62,653 bases of DNA from Candidatus Uhrbacteria bacterium (GTDB lineage: Bacteria; Patescibacteriota; Patescibacteriia; UBA9934; UBA11717), in NCBI GenBank assembly GCA_018701105.1, contig JABIWD010000051.1, positions 1 through 62,653 of the forward strand, written 5' to 3'. Below are positions 48,709 through 58,451 of this stretch, piece by piece. The notes under the pieces were generated by a model, which had not been told where the DNA came from, searched no databases, and saw only the letters and a program-made list of their open reading frames with translations. Positions within the stretch are counted from its first letter, which is position 1. Each line of letters begins with the position of its first letter. The position numbers and the translations under genes were made by a program.

Positions 48709-51700
48709 TTAGTTTGCGCTTATTTGCACTCTTGTTTGTATTCCTGAAGTGTCAACAGACTCTCCAAGGGCTATATCTAGTCCCGTTGTGTATCGAATAT
48801 ATACAGTTGGTTCAATGTCTATGATGTAGTCAGCCCATGCTGAACCGTAGATATTGTTCGCAACTGCTTCGCTTGGAATCCATCGTAAGATGTCCTTTGC
48901 AGGATCCGTTGGGTCCGCCTCGATCGCGTACACCTTAGGATCTGACTCGATCTTCACAAGTACATGACCTGGTTGTGGCAGCATTGGAACGCTCAAACTC
49001 ATCGTTGAAAGCGTTGCATCTGTTACCCACACAATGTCGTCCCAATCAGTTCCCCATGTAAAGAATGATCTTGCATCCCAGAATGGTCGTCGCTTCATGT
49101 CCTCGTCGACGTAGTAAACCGTGTCGAATGCGTAACTTCGCACAAACTGACCGGCTGATACCGTCGACACTGGCTCGAGTGATCCGTCCAATGGTGACGC
49201 GCCCTCCACTCCAGAAGCTGGAGCAACTCGGCGCCCTTCTGAATCTCGTGTGATTCCGAGCACCGTATCAGCCTCATCAGAAACTGCGTCAGGCTGTACC
49301 TCCGAGATAAGCTCAGGAGACGCGTCATCTGCCACCACCTCATCGGTGTCATCAGTACCCTGATCTGACCATACTCGAGGGGCCGATCCACCTCCGCCTC
49401 CACTACTTGCAGTTGTACGAGTTGCAGATACCGCTGAAGACTTTGAAGACTCAAGTCCACCAGTGTCAGACGCTGTGACTTTGTAGTAGTAGAGTGTTCC
49501 TGCTGTCGCAGTTGTATCCTCGTAGCTTGTAGTCAAGATGTCGGATCCATTAACCTGCGTTGAGTAACTTCCGCCAGAACTTGTATCTCGGTACAACTCA
49601 TACCCGACAAGGTCTGAAATCGCAGAAGCATCTGAGTTTGTTGTAACCGCAGTCCAGCTCACCGTGTTTCCAGATGTCGCTCCAACTGCCGCAACTCCAG
49701 CTGGTGCAGCTGGTGCAACTCCATCAGATGGAGCTGTGATACTGAAGACCGTAAAGTGGTCCACCGCTGTACTGAATCGCACACTAGTTACGTCTGACAA
49801 GTTAGAGGCAGGTGATGCAACAACGTTTCCAGATCCGTCCAAGAAAACAGTAGTTGTTGTTTCTGGCACCCATGTTCCATTACCACCGTCATAGTAGGAC
49901 ATTGTAAGTCCATCTACCTCTGTAGCCAACGTAATGCCAGCTGTATTCAATTCTGCAACTGTCATTGTTTTTCCAATTGAAACCGGCTCTGTGAATCCTG
50001 ATGTCAGCTGAGTTCCACCATTATCTACCATCGACACCTCGAATCCGTTTCCAACAACGCTCGTTGTGGCCGTATCCACCACATTGTTAGTCTCCTTCAT
50101 TGTCAGCGACCCTGCGCTTGTAGAAGTACCCGTAGCATTAGATGGAACTGTAACCGACAGACCAAGAGTTGCGTCAGATGCCATTCCACCTTCAGAAGGC
50201 GTAAGAGTTGTAACTGTTGGGTCACTCAATCCCGCCTCTACAGCAGTGAACTGAATGTTCTGTGATGTAGCCGGTGCACCACTGATACCGACAGATGAAG
50301 CGACCATTTCAGGTTGATATCCGTATCCGTTCGCAGTAAGCGACCAGTCTCCGTCATCAACTGCGAGCTCATACTCTCCATCTGCATCTGCTTGCACAGC
50401 CGTCCTTCTTCCGCTGTCCTCGATACCCTCAATAAAGGCGTAAGGAACCGCGTTTCCGTTCAAGTCTGTGACCGTACCAGAAATTGTCTGGTCTGCTGTA
50501 GACCCGGCTAGGTTTAGAGTCTCAGCACCTGTCACAGCAAGTGTAACGGCATCAAGGACCAAACCTGGACTATACGCGTTCACTTGGTATGAACCAACCG
50601 GCGCTTCAATCGAGTAGTTTCCACTGCTGTCCGTTGTCGTTCCCATGAAAATACCCAATGTTGGGTCACTCACCTCAACCCATGCGTCTGCAACTGGGTT
50701 TGCGCCATCTGTCAATTGCCCTGTGACCGTGTTCAAGGCTGGGACAACCACTGTAACAGTTTCTGCACTGTCAACAGTCAAAACTCCAGTGCTCACTACC
50801 GTTCCACCAGCACCAGCAACGTCCGTTGCAGGGTCGATTGGTGCCGACATCGTATGCACGAACATGTCGTAATCTCCAGGCGGCAGATCAATAGATCCAG
50901 AACTATCATTTTCAATGAACAAGTTCTGCCGTATTCCCGTACTGTCATCAAACAGCTCAATGTACATCTCTTCAAGAACCACCGCGCCACTTGCGCCGTC
51001 CTCAATGTTAACTGTCACACCAAGTGGTGTCCCTATCACGATGTCCTGTGTAGTAGCATTACCGCTCGATGTGTCGACACTGCTTAGCATTGGCAATGGA
51101 CCGGCACGGTGATCCCATGCCTCGACCGTGTACCCTGTGGTACCCGGAACTCGCAATGAGTAAGTACCGTCACTTGCAGTCTGTGTAAAGTTGGAGCCTC
51201 CGCCAGCAGCTTGCGAGTATGCAAACACTTCAATTCCGGCCAATCCTTCCAAGTTGGATCCAGAGCTACAGTCGCCTGCACCACCATCCTTCTTACACAC
51301 TGTTCCAGAAATAATTCTGAAAGTTGCGTTTGTGTCAGGCTCTAGGTTAATTCCTGTCTGATCAGCATTGCTAACTGCCACTGTTGTTTGACCAGTAGGG
51401 CCGTATCCAGGAATAAAGGCCTCAACATTCCATGTTCCATTTCCTACATACAGTGTGTAGCCTCCATTAGTATCGGACATAGTTCCGGCATCAAAGTAGC
51501 CTTCACAGTTCGCAGTACAAAATGCGTGAACTCCCGCTCCGCCCACTGCGCTTGTCCCGTCTGTAACAGTTCCACTGATAACAGTGTCGCTCTTACTTAG
51601 CTCCAAGACTACGGTCAAGGTTGCAACATCTGATCCGTCCTGGAAGATATCTCCATTCCCAGCGACTTTCACCGTGATCTCTCCAGTAGGAGGAGCACCT

Positions 51701-54700
51701 TGCATGAACGCACCAACTCGGTAAGTTCCCGCGTCAATTCCCAAGCTTGCGATTCCCGTCGTTGCAGTCTGTCCAAATGTTCCAAATCCTGCAGTTGTAT
51801 CATCCATGAATACCATCGCATCAACGATTGGGTTTCCACTTGTATCTACCACAGAAACTGGCACTGTGAATGCTGCTGCTGACAGAACGAATTCTAGCGT
51901 TCCGTCATCTGCCGTATCACTGTCTTCCGTAACGTTAGGGTTTGCAACATTAACTGGCAACCATCGCGGTGTTACTTTGTAATCTGGTGGTTCAGGCATT
52001 GTAAACCCACCACTCATGTCCATATGAGGACCGATATCAAAGTTCCAATCTCCGTCAGGCAAGTTCATTGTAACTTGATCACTGCCAGATGTGTTTTGAA
52101 TTCGCTGTACCTGGAATCCTCGTGAGCCACTGGCAATAACATCAATATCTTTACCTGTTGTTCCACTCACGTTTATGGTTACGAGTTGGAATCCCGATGT
52201 ACCTGTCAATGTGTAGCTTCCGGTTGCTGACCCGGTGACCCAGGCCTGCTCGCTCATAATTCCTTGATAAGCATCCGAGAGAACCAATGGTTCGGTCCAA
52301 ACATCGTAGTAATCCTCTGGTAGTCCGGTAAATGTGGCTACCTCGGTTCCATTCAAGTTATTTGAAAAGTCCAGTGTCTGTGTCATTTCACCTGTAGTTG
52401 GTGATGAAATGTGCACATCAAATCCTCCCGAGTTTTGTGAGCCAGCGGTCACGGTAACTGCAAGGCTATTTGCACCTGCCGCATTGATAAAGAACGGCAT
52501 CGACGTCATTGTCTCAAGCAACGTCCCGCTTGTCATCGTCTTAATGTCTACAGTATAACCAGCAGTCTCCCAATCTCGCGGAACTGACGAGTTCACGATT
52601 CCCGAGATACTCATTCCAATGAAGTCTTGCTCATCATCAGACACACAAGGATCTGTGTTCCCGGCACCACAACGTGTAGCTCCGGTAAAGTCTACCGTCA
52701 CAGTTCTAGCTGCGGCGTTAGCTGTAACGCTATTCACAGCAAATATACCAACACCTGGTCCATTACTGTCACTGTTCATTGGGTTCGTTGAGTCAAATGA
52801 GGCACCTGTTACGTCGAATCCAGTAGGGAACGTCATAACAACCTTTCCACCGTTTCCGTTCGCTCGAATCTGCTCAGAAATTGGGAAGTCAACATTGTAA
52901 CTTGATACCATCCCGGCCATTCCATTCATTGGCCAAACTCCAGCTTGGGGGACGAATCCGAATGTGCCATCGTCAAAGGCTGCAGGCAGGTCCCATTCGT
53001 TTCCTGTAAATCCAGCACCCGGACCAGATGATCCATATATCGCTACGTCCAACACCGTTCCACCCAAAACTGCAGGTGATCCAAGTGGGTTGGCAGCCAT
53101 GTCTTTGATACCAACTCCTGCGGTAATCTCGAACGATGCTCCGTCTGTGAGCGATATACCACCAAGTGAAGCCGTCATCGTTGAAGGATCCCAAGATGCG
53201 TCAATCCCTGCCATTGCAGACAAAGGAACCGAACTGCCAACAGGACTCTCAAGTGACCAGTTGGCAAGGTTTTCGATAGAAGAGCCAAGCATTCCCTCCG
53301 CAAAGGTAACGTCTATTTTATTCTGAGTTGCACTAGCAAAGCTAGCAGTTGGCGCTGTCACATCAGCTGCACCAGTTGTAAACTTGATGTTGTGAGTTGT
53401 ATCAGCCGGTCCATATCCGTCCGTATCTGCAAGCTCAGTTCCTGAAACGTTTGAAACAGCTGCTCCAGCACCAGCACCTCCTATCACCACTGTGTACTCT
53501 GTGCTTGGTTGGAATACAACTTCAGAGAATATTTCAATCTCTCTAAAGTTTGAGTTATAAGATACTGTGGCAGGTATGGCAGCGAATCCTTCATACAGTG
53601 CAACTGATGAAGTGGTAACCGTTGACGCATCAAGAGCGTCATCAATTGAAATGAACACGATCGGCATTCCTACATCCACTCCAGTAGCTCCATCAGAAGG
53701 GTTAGATGCTATAACGATCGGAGCAGTGTTATCGTTTGAGTCAGCGACCGTAAATGGTATTTGTACATCAGCAGCAAGTGCCACACCATCAGATGATGTC
53801 ACGCCGGTTGTAATTGTAACCAGGTAATCTTCACCCGCGGTGAATGACACTCCTGAAACATCGAGTTCGATGGCATCGTTAGGATCTACGATCGAGAGCA
53901 ACTGCATTCCTGTTATTGTCTCTGATGTACTCTGAGTTGTATTTACCAATGTAACATTGCCCGCCAATGTAGAGCTATCAAGCTCTTGGTTAAAGTTTAT
54001 GTTTATGAATCCACTGTTTGGTGGATATGAAGATGTATTTGGACCAGGATAGGCCCCAACCATTTCTGGAATCGCTTGTGAGCTAAATGAGAAGGCGCTA
54101 GAAGGCGTGAAGCCTACAGTGTAGTCAGAGGCCAATCCATTTCCTGAAAAGTCAGTTACGCCCATAGTCGCAGCAAATGTATGTGGCACAGAAGCCAACG
54201 GTAATGCCGATGGATCTATATTACATGTCACCTGGGCTCCAAACGTAGCGGCCGGATCATAGCTTATGCTCTGACACAGGTTTGTCCCTTGATCAGTGTC
54301 TACAACTAGTAGTACTGAGGTCGTATCGATAGTTCCTGGATCCATTTGTTCACTGAAGCTTAGTCCAGCAGAAGCGAACTCTTGTGGAATGAAAGCTGCG
54401 CTTGCAGCATCTGGGAACGAATCCGTAACCGTTGGTGGTGTCTGGTCTCCGTTCTCGTTAAATGCCGCACCTCCCGCGAACTCAGGCAACGAGAAGCTGT
54501 TCTGTGGCACAGCGGTCGCTTGAATCACGAAGTCAATTGAGTTGTCCTGACTATCAGAACCATTACCATCGAAAACATCACCGCCCTGACCGGTCATTGA
54601 GTTTGCATCAGCGCCAGCAACAGCAAGACGTTCCAGGTTCTGACCACCAGTTATGTCAGCAAGCGCGGTCCCTTCTTTCTTTGTTGACGTTCCCCAACCA

Positions 54701-55779
54701 ACCAAGTCAATTACATCTGTGTCCGCTGTAGCAGAATAACTAATGTAAACAGCGCCATTAGAAACCAACTCGGCAGCAGAGGCAGAGTACGAAGCGTCCG
54801 CAACCTCGTCTCCGTCTCCAGCGATAAAGTTACTTGGAGCAATGAGGAAGAATCCGTTCGGTGGGATTTGAGTGTTGAACATCGTCATCGCAACATTCGT
54901 ATCCGTTGACCCGTCCCAGAAATGGAGCTTAACGCCGGTCATGTCTACAGGAGTTGGACCATAGTTATAAAGCTCTACGAACTCGTCGGTGTCTGATGAG
55001 AGACTAGATACCCTAAACTCACTAATCTTAATACTCGGCAAAATAGTCACCGTTTCACCAGCGGACGCGTTTCCAAACAAATCAGTAACACTTGTCGTGA
55101 CCTGAACGGTGTTTCCCGATCCCTCGGCGATAACTGCTCCAGTTGCTTCCACGCCAATAGCATCGGAACCAAAGCCTGCTATGTCCGTAATAGTTGAGTC
55201 ATCTCCGCCGTCCGAAGTAGCAAGAACTACTGAGCCGGGACCGAACGAGTTCTCGTCTACGGGCTCGTCAAATGCTACAAAAACATTATTTATATCTATA
55301 CGTGCTATATCCTGAACGGCTGGACCAGTCGTGTCCTCTGCAATCGCCGTGTACACATTCACAGGAGAAGACGTGCAGGCCTCCATGTCACCATTCAATA
55401 CTTCGCCAGTTGCACAAGTAATTGTGAAATCTGTTCCACCTGCAGAGTTAAGGTTTCCAGACAACGTAATAATTGCATCCATGTCACCCGGACCATGGTC
55501 TACCGAACTGATAGAAATTGAGTTGGCACCAGCCACAGTAAAATCGGCAGCAACCAACGGTCCACCTTGACCATCATGAACTTGATCGTCGAAAGATACT
55601 ACTATTATATCCTGACCATCCTTCCATCCACCCATTGTGAAAACAGGCGCAGCTGCGCTCACAAAGAACGGTGACACCATCATGAAGGTGCTGAGAATAA
55701 ACATGAAAATGAGAACTGCTATTGCGGTTCTTTTTACGCCAATATCCCGCAATAAGCGGAACGCTGTAGTTCGTGACAT
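48709..55779 (-). CDS. giant secreted surface protein (2356 residues) with lamin-tail, Ig-like, FN3 and repeat domains
   Basis: The largest gene in the window. An N-terminal signal (ends VSPFFVSAAAP, about residues 1-46) is followed by an Ig-like section, a lamin-tail (LTD) domain (ISEFRVSSLSSDTDEFVELYNYG) around 250-400, several Big_5-type Ig-like domains (TPPTVTDSFPDAASAAFIP; APIVIASNPSDGATGVDVG), a long run of carboxypeptidase-regulatory-like beta domains (ISGTVTDGTSAVGGAGVHAF and similar) from about 1330 to 1950, one FN3 domain (APAAPAGVAAVGATSGNTVSW), a Gly-rich linker and a C-terminal ~135-residue domain (YAFDTVYYVDEDMKRRPFW...). No membrane anchor at the end. It probably mediates attachment or forms a surface layer. 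Start ATG 55779 is chosen for the signal peptide; the longer frame is not credible. Confidence 0.92.
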   Translation of the reverse strand: MSRTTAFRLLRDIGVKRTAIAVLIFMFILSTFMMVSPFFVSAAAPVFTMGGWKDGQDIIVVSFDDQVHDGQGGPLVAADFTVAGANSISISSVDHGPGDMDAIITLSGNLNSAGGTDFTITCATGEVLNGDMEACTSSPVNVYTAIAEDTTGPAVQDIARIDINNVFVAFDEPVDENSFGPGSVVLATSDGGDDSTITDIAGFGSDAIGVEATGAVIAEGSGNTVQVTTSVTDLFGNASAGETVTILPSIKISEFRVSSLSSDTDEFVELYNYGPTPVDMTGVKLHFWDGSTDTNVAMTMFNTQIPPNGFFLIAPSNFIAGDGDEVADASYSASAAELVSNGAVYISYSATADTDVIDLVGWGTSTKKEGTALADITGGQNLERLAVAGADANSMTGQGGDVFDGNGSDSQDNSIDFVIQATAVPQNSFSLPEFAGGAAFNENGDQTPPTVTDSFPDAASAAFIPQEFASAGLSFSEQMDPGTIDTTSVLLVVDTDQGTNLCQSISYDPAATFGAQVTCNIDPSALPLASVPHTFAATMGVTDFSGNGLASDYTVGFTPSSAFSFSSQAIPEMVGAYPGPNTSSYPPNSGFININFNQELDSSTLAGNVTLVNTTQSTSETITGMQLLSIVDPNDAIELDVSGVSFTAGEDYLVTITTGVTSSDGVALAADVQIPFTVADSNDNTAPIVIASNPSDGATGVDVGMPIVFISIDDALDASTVTTSSVALYEGFAAIPATVSYNSNFREIEIFSEVVFQPSTEYTVVIGGAGAGAAVSNVSGTELADTDGYGPADTTHNIKFTTGAADVTAPTASFASATQNKIDVTFAEGMLGSSIENLANWSLESPVGSSVPLSAMAGIDASWDPSTMTASLGGISLTDGASFEITAGVGIKDMAANPLGSPAVLGGTVLDVAIYGSSGPGAGFTGNEWDLPAAFDDGTFGFVPQAGVWPMNGMAGMVSSYNVDFPISEQIRANGNGGKVVMTFPTGFDVTGASFDSTNPMNSDSNGPGVGIFAVNSVTANAAARTVTVDFTGATRCGAGNTDPCVSDDEQDFIGMSISGIVNSSVPRDWETAGYTVDIKTMTSGTLLETMTSMPFFINAAGANSLAVTVTAGSQNSGGFDVHISSPTTGEMTQTLDFSNNLNGTEVATFTGLPEDYYDVWTEPLVLSDAYQGIMSEQAWVTGSATGSYTLTGTSGFQLVTINVSGTTGKDIDVIASGSRGFQVQRIQNTSGSDQVTMNLPDGDWNFDIGPHMDMSGGFTMPEPPDYKVTPRWLPVNVANPNVTEDSDTADDGTLEFVLSAAAFTVPVSVVDTSGNPIVDAMVFMDDTTAGFGTFGQTATTGIASLGIDAGTYRVGAFMQGAPPTGEITVKVAGNGDIFQDGSDVATLTVVLELSKSDTVISGTVTDGTSAVGGAGVHAFCTANCEGYFDAGTMSDTNGGYTLYVGNGTWNVEAFIPGYGPTGQTTVAVSNADQTGINLEPDTNATFRIISGTVCKKDGGAGDCSSGSNLEGLAGIEVFAYSQAAGGGSNFTQTASDGTYSLRVPGTTGYTVEAWDHRAGPLPMLSSVDTSSGNATTQDIVIGTPLGVTVNIEDGASGAVVLEEMYIELFDDSTGIRQNLFIENDSSGSIDLPPGDYDMFVHTMSAPIDPATDVAGAGGTVVSTGVLTVDSAETVTVVVPALNTVTGQLTDGANPVADAWVEVSDPTLGIFMGTTTDSSGNYSIEAPVGSYQVNAYSPGLVLDAVTLAVTGAETLNLAGSTADQTISGTVTDLNGNAVPYAFIEGIEDSGRRTAVQADADGEYELAVDDGDWSLTANGYGYQPEMVASSVGISGAPATSQNIQFTAVEAGLSDPTVTTLTPSEGGMASDATLGLSVTVPSNATGTSTSAGSLTMKETNNVVDTATTSVVGNGFEVSMVDNGGTQLTSGFTEPVSIGKTMTVAELNTAGITLATEVDGLTMSYYDGGNGTWVPETTTTVFLDGSGNVVASPASNLSDVTSVRFSTAVDHFTVFSITAPSDGVAPAAPAGVAAVGATSGNTVSWTAVTTNSDASAISDLVGYELYRDTSSGGSYSTQVNGSDILTTSYEDTTATAGTLYYYKVTASDTGGLESSKSSAVSATRTTASSGGGGGSAPRVWSDQGTDDTDEVVADDASPELISEVQPDAVSDEADTVLGITRDSEGRRVAPASGVEGASPLDGSLEPVSTVSAGQFVRSYAFDTVYYVDEDMKRRPFWDARSFFTWGTDWDDIVWVTDATLSTMSLSVPMLPQPGHVLVKIESDPKVYAIEADPTDPAKDILRWIPSEAVANNIYGSAWADYIIDIEPTVYIRYTTGLDIALGESVDTSGIQTRVQISAN

Positions 55780-55871
55780 ATTTAATTTTGTTACGGATCT
55801 TTTATGAGTGCATTGTATCTTATTTTGGACGAGGATACTTAATGTACATGGGGATAAACTATCTGCACGTA

Positions 55872-55902
55872 ACAAAAACGGCCATCGCAGAACGATGGCC
55901 GT
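55872..55902 (-). terminator. terminator of the PLDc_N membrane gene
   Basis: Minus strand stem ACGGCCATCG/CGATGGCCGT (55902-55878) then TTTTGTTA. The rest of the gap 55780-55871 shows no other feature. Confidence 0.85.
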
Positions 55903-55921
55903 ACCAAGCATTAACTTTAGT

Positions 55922-56575
55922 CTATTTCTTTATCTTGTATTTCTTTCGAGCCGTGAAGAAGTAGATGACGCTTCCCAACCAGTTAGCAAGTACTATCAGC
56001 AAGATCCACGGAGCCTTGTCTTGAATATCACGCCGAATTACGTCCACCAGCATCCATACCCAGAAGATCGAGGTTACAAGGAAGAGCGCTAACACTCCAA
56101 GAATGATCGAACCATAGTCGCTAATCAGACCGCGGAAGTCTATCGTCGTTAGAACCTCATGAAGGTTTGTGTCCGAGATCATGAACGAGTCTTCCAATTC
56201 TACGAGCTCAATAAAGACTCCGAGGCCATTCACAGACCATGTTCCATTACTTCCACGAGCCTTAATTGAATACTTTCCATCAACACGAAAATGCGTATCG
56301 TCGACTTGCAAGTACTCGTTGCCGTAGATACTGAAAGTAACAATCTCGTTCTCATCCGCAAGAGCAGTCTCTAACACTGCGCCTACGTCCTCGGCCAACT
56401 CGTCTGTCATGCCACCAATAAGCCTATCCACGTCCTGATCAAGGACAGCTTGTTCTATCTCATCAACCACTCCTCCAAGCACATCTTTATACTCCTCAGA
56501 AACTGATGATTGAGCGAAAGTGGCCACTGGAAGCAGTAGCAGCGAAAGGACTGCGATTGTCAGCAACTTCTTCAT
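55922..56575 (-). CDS. secreted-domain membrane protein with C-terminal PLDc_N-like segment
   Basis: A 217-residue protein with a signal peptide (MKKLLTIAVLSLLLLPVATFAQ), a ~125-residue soluble extracytoplasmic domain and two C-terminal membrane helices: IILGVLALFLVTSIFWVWMLVDVIRRD and PWILLIVLANWLGSVIYFFTARKK. The second pair matches the PLDc_N (phospholipase D N-terminal membrane) type, here without a phospholipase domain. Extended -10 promoter (TGA-TACAAT) is upstream. Function unknown. Confidence 0.75.
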   Translation of the reverse strand: MKKLLTIAVLSLLLLPVATFAQSSVSEEYKDVLGGVVDEIEQAVLDQDVDRLIGGMTDELAEDVGAVLETALADENEIVTFSIYGNEYLQVDDTHFRVDGKYSIKARGSNGTWSVNGLGVFIELVELEDSFMISDTNLHEVLTTIDFRGLISDYGSIILGVLALFLVTSIFWVWMLVDVIRRDIQDKAPWILLIVLANWLGSVIYFFTARKKYKIKK

Positions 56576-56612
56576 ATTTAGCTATTTATGTTTGTTTAGT
56601 GCTTATTACAAT

Positions 56613-56621
56613 ATTGTATCA
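56613..56621 (-). promoter_or_regulatory. extended -10 of the PLDc_N gene
   Basis: Minus strand TGA-TACAAT with the hexamer at 56618-56613; no clear -35. Confidence 0.4.
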
Positions 56622-56750
56622 CGCCTGCCTTTTCTCAAAAACAGGCTTAAACCGCTCCGAAAAGCAGAGATCGTGATCGTCGAGACCGCGCACTCCGAAC
56701 GAGATACAGGGCCAAGGTTAGCGCCCTATCCCTGGCCCGTCCGGATACCC

Positions 56751-56779
56751 TTGACAGATTCTAAATTCTGTGGTAATCT
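56751..56779 (+). promoter_or_regulatory. promoter of the 96-residue GC-rich gene
   Basis: TTGACA (56751-56756), 17-base spacer ending TGG, TAATCT (56774-56779). A 9-base-pair hairpin (CTCGTGTCC/GGATACGAG, near 56819-56839) lies in the ~95-base leader. Confidence 0.7.
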
Positions 56780-56878
56780 CTCAACAATGCAGAAACGAGA
56801 TAGGTAACTGATCATAGTCCTCGTGTCCCCCGGATACGAGAAATGTGACGGGTTACTTACTACCCTTGGGAGATCGCC

Positions 56879-57169
56879 ATGCGCCGCTACGTCCTTTTTG
56901 TCCACTGCGACGCCGCCGAGAAGCTCCCAAGGTCGCGAGACCTGACCCCCGACTGGCTTTCTCTGGGTGCGCCTTCTGCGCCCCGCGAGATGCGTGCCTG
57001 GCACGACCGGCGCGTTCGCGTGCTGGGCCGAGGGGATTGTGGAGCGATCCTCGGGCGTGTGAGGGAACTGTTCGGCCAGGAGGCCGTACCTGACATCGTG
57101 ATGGCGATGGTACAGCTGCAGCGTGAAGCTGCAGAGGTCCAGGAGATCCTCGAGATCTCCTACGCATGA
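56879..57169 (+). CDS. GC-rich single gene, 96 residues, unknown
   Basis: Soluble, basic and helical (LGRVRELFGQEAVPDIVMAM, LQREAAEVQEILEIS), with three Cys/His clusters at the start (FVHCDAAEK). No family recognised. Chosen over overlapping frames on both strands because it alone has a ribosome site (GGGAGA five bases upstream) and a promoter-terminator frame. Part of a three-gene GC-rich cluster 56751-58480. Confidence 0.6.
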   Translation: MRRYVLFVHCDAAEKLPRSRDLTPDWLSLGAPSAPREMRAWHDRRVRVLGRGDCGAILGRVRELFGQEAVPDIVMAMVQLQREAAEVQEILEISYA

Positions 57170-57261
57170 CGCGCGAGACATCGTGCCAATCTTTTCCCCC
57201 AGACGCTGTCTGGGCCTTCACATAGCGCTCGTATCAACGAGCATTGTGCAGAGGCAACAAA

Positions 57262-57290
57262 AAAACAACCGCACACGCGGTTGTTTTTGT
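57262..57290 (+). terminator. terminator of the 96-residue gene
   Basis: Stem AACAACCGC/GCGGTTGTT (57264-57285) with a T-run. Upstream of it lie two further hairpins: CCCAGA/TCTGGG and GCTCG/CGAGC. Confidence 0.85.
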
Positions 57291-57307
57291 TTTCATAAGT
57301 ATTTTAC

Positions 57308-57366
57308 ACAAAACACAATGCCGCGACCTGGAGGCCGAAGCAAAGTGCTCCAGTTCAGGTCGCGGC
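57308..57366 (-). terminator. large-loop terminator of the 165-residue gene
   Basis: Minus strand GCCGCGACCTG/CAGGTCGCGGC, an 11-base-pair perfect stem (57366-57356 and 57330-57320) with a 25-base loop, then ATTGTGTTTTG. An internal CTGGAG/CTCCAG could compete. Confidence 0.6.
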
Positions 57367-57372
57367 GAGTGG

Positions 57373-57870
57373 CTACTTTGCGCAGCCGTGCCTCTTCTCG
57401 AGGGCTTGGATGTAGTTGCGGGTTGCGACATCTTGTTCGTTGAGCTTCACCGTCTTGTCGGTGACGCTCGGGTCGCGCAGGTACCAGCCATTCGGGCCGG
57501 CATACTCCTTGGTGTACTGCTGAACCCACACCTGTGCCCTCCTGGTACGGAAGGCGTAGTTGTGGCCAACGTAGATTGCGTTCCGGATCTGCCAGAGCAC
57601 GTCGCAACGCACCTCCGGCTCAATCTCCAGGTACGCCTCGAACGAGTCCTGGAACGGGATCTGCTCGTGCTTTCGCGCGTGCTCGACCAACTCCTGGGCG
57701 TACACCTCGGGACGCTCGCAGGCCTGCGCGTTGGCGTAGAAGCCACAGGCAAGGATCACGAGTGCGAGGATCTGGATACCGAGGAGGACAATCAGCCCCC
57801 TGATCAAGTTGCTGCTGAGGAGGCCTCGAATCAGGCCAGTAGGTCGCTCTCCGTTAGTCTGCTGGGCCAT
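57373..57870 (-). CDS. GC-rich single gene, membrane-anchored 165-residue protein, unknown
   Basis: N-terminal ~20 residues (MAQQTNGERPTGLIRG) then one membrane helix (LIRGLIVLLGIQILALVILACGFYANA) and a soluble part with four cysteines in the complete protein. No family recognised. ATG 57870 is set by AAAGGAG five bases upstream, with promoter TTGACA-N17-TATAAA further up; the frame extends to 57969 but that region lacks a start signal. GC-rich and monocistronic. Confidence 0.7.
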   Translation of the reverse strand: MAQQTNGERPTGLIRGLLSSNLIRGLIVLLGIQILALVILACGFYANAQACERPEVYAQELVEHARKHEQIPFQDSFEAYLEIEPEVRCDVLWQIRNAIYVGHNYAFRTRRAQVWVQQYTKEYAGPNGWYLRDPSVTDKTVKLNEQDVATRNYIQALEKRHGCAK

Positions 57871-57940
57871 GTCGGCTCCTTTAAATCCCTGTTCTGTCAT
57901 CAAACTCGTGCTGGGATATACCCGAGTTCTTCGTGTTCCG

Positions 57941-57969
57941 TTTATACCAAGAAAATGGCCTTTTGTCAA
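57941..57969 (-). promoter_or_regulatory. consensus-like promoter of the 165-residue gene
   Basis: Minus strand TTGACA (57969-57964), 17-base spacer ending TTGG, TATAAA (57946-57941). Confidence 0.75.
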
Positions 57970-58004
57970 GGTAAGGAGGTGTCAGTTTGGCTAAGGTAAG
58001 CCTC

Positions 58005-58036
58005 ATAAAATCAACGGCCCCGCCAGAAGCGGGGCC
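58005..58036 (-). terminator. terminator of the 119-residue gene
   Basis: Minus strand GGCCCCGC/GCGGGGCC stem (58036-58016), loop TTCTG, then GTTGATTTTATG. Confidence 0.85.
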
Positions 58037-58053
58037 GAGGAAGAGGTTCGGGA

Positions 58054-58413
58054 TCAGTGCCAGTAGAGCACGACCGGCGTATCGGGGTCGATGGCCCCGA
58101 AGTACGCCAGCATCGCCTCGGGGTACCTGTGCTCGACAGGATCCCCGAATGCATAGTGCAAATCGAACACGATGAGATCACCCGCGGCTACGTAGGAGAT
58201 CACGCCGTTCTTTTCCGTCACCGGTGTCTCTCCGAAGAAGACCTCCCAGTCAGACGGTAGTTGTGTCCCCTTCGATCGCTCCAGGTCTTGAATACCCTCC
58301 TTGAATTCGTCACCAGGTGTACGCACGTAGAACGTCGACAGAGTGAAGACGTGAATTTCGCCCGTGCTCATCTGGTATGGATCGACAACCAACAAAGTCA
58401 GTTCCGTGCCCAA
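58054..58413 (-). CDS. GC-rich single gene, 119 residues, unknown
   Basis: A soluble, beta-rich protein (VFTLSTFYVRTPGDEFKEGI, GVISYVAAGDLIVFDLHYAFG). No family recognised. The TTG at 58413 is taken as start because AAGGAG lies six bases upstream and the promoter (TTGACA-N17-TACAAG) overlaps the longer frame's ATG at 58473. Own terminator; GC-richer than flanks. Confidence 0.65.
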   Translation of the reverse strand: MGTELTLLVVDPYQMSTGEIHVFTLSTFYVRTPGDEFKEGIQDLERSKGTQLPSDWEVFFGETPVTEKNGVISYVAAGDLIVFDLHYAFGDPVEHRYPEAMLAYFGAIDPDTPVVLYWH

Positions 58414-58451
58414 GGGCAGCTCCTTAAGTGGAATCACCAAATATCTATTTG

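Noticed and set aside
56726..57221. Several overlapping frames on both strands across the GC-rich region
   Set aside because: Only the plus-strand 56879 frame has a ribosome site, promoter and terminator in the right places; the rest have atypical Arg/Pro/Ser-rich translations.
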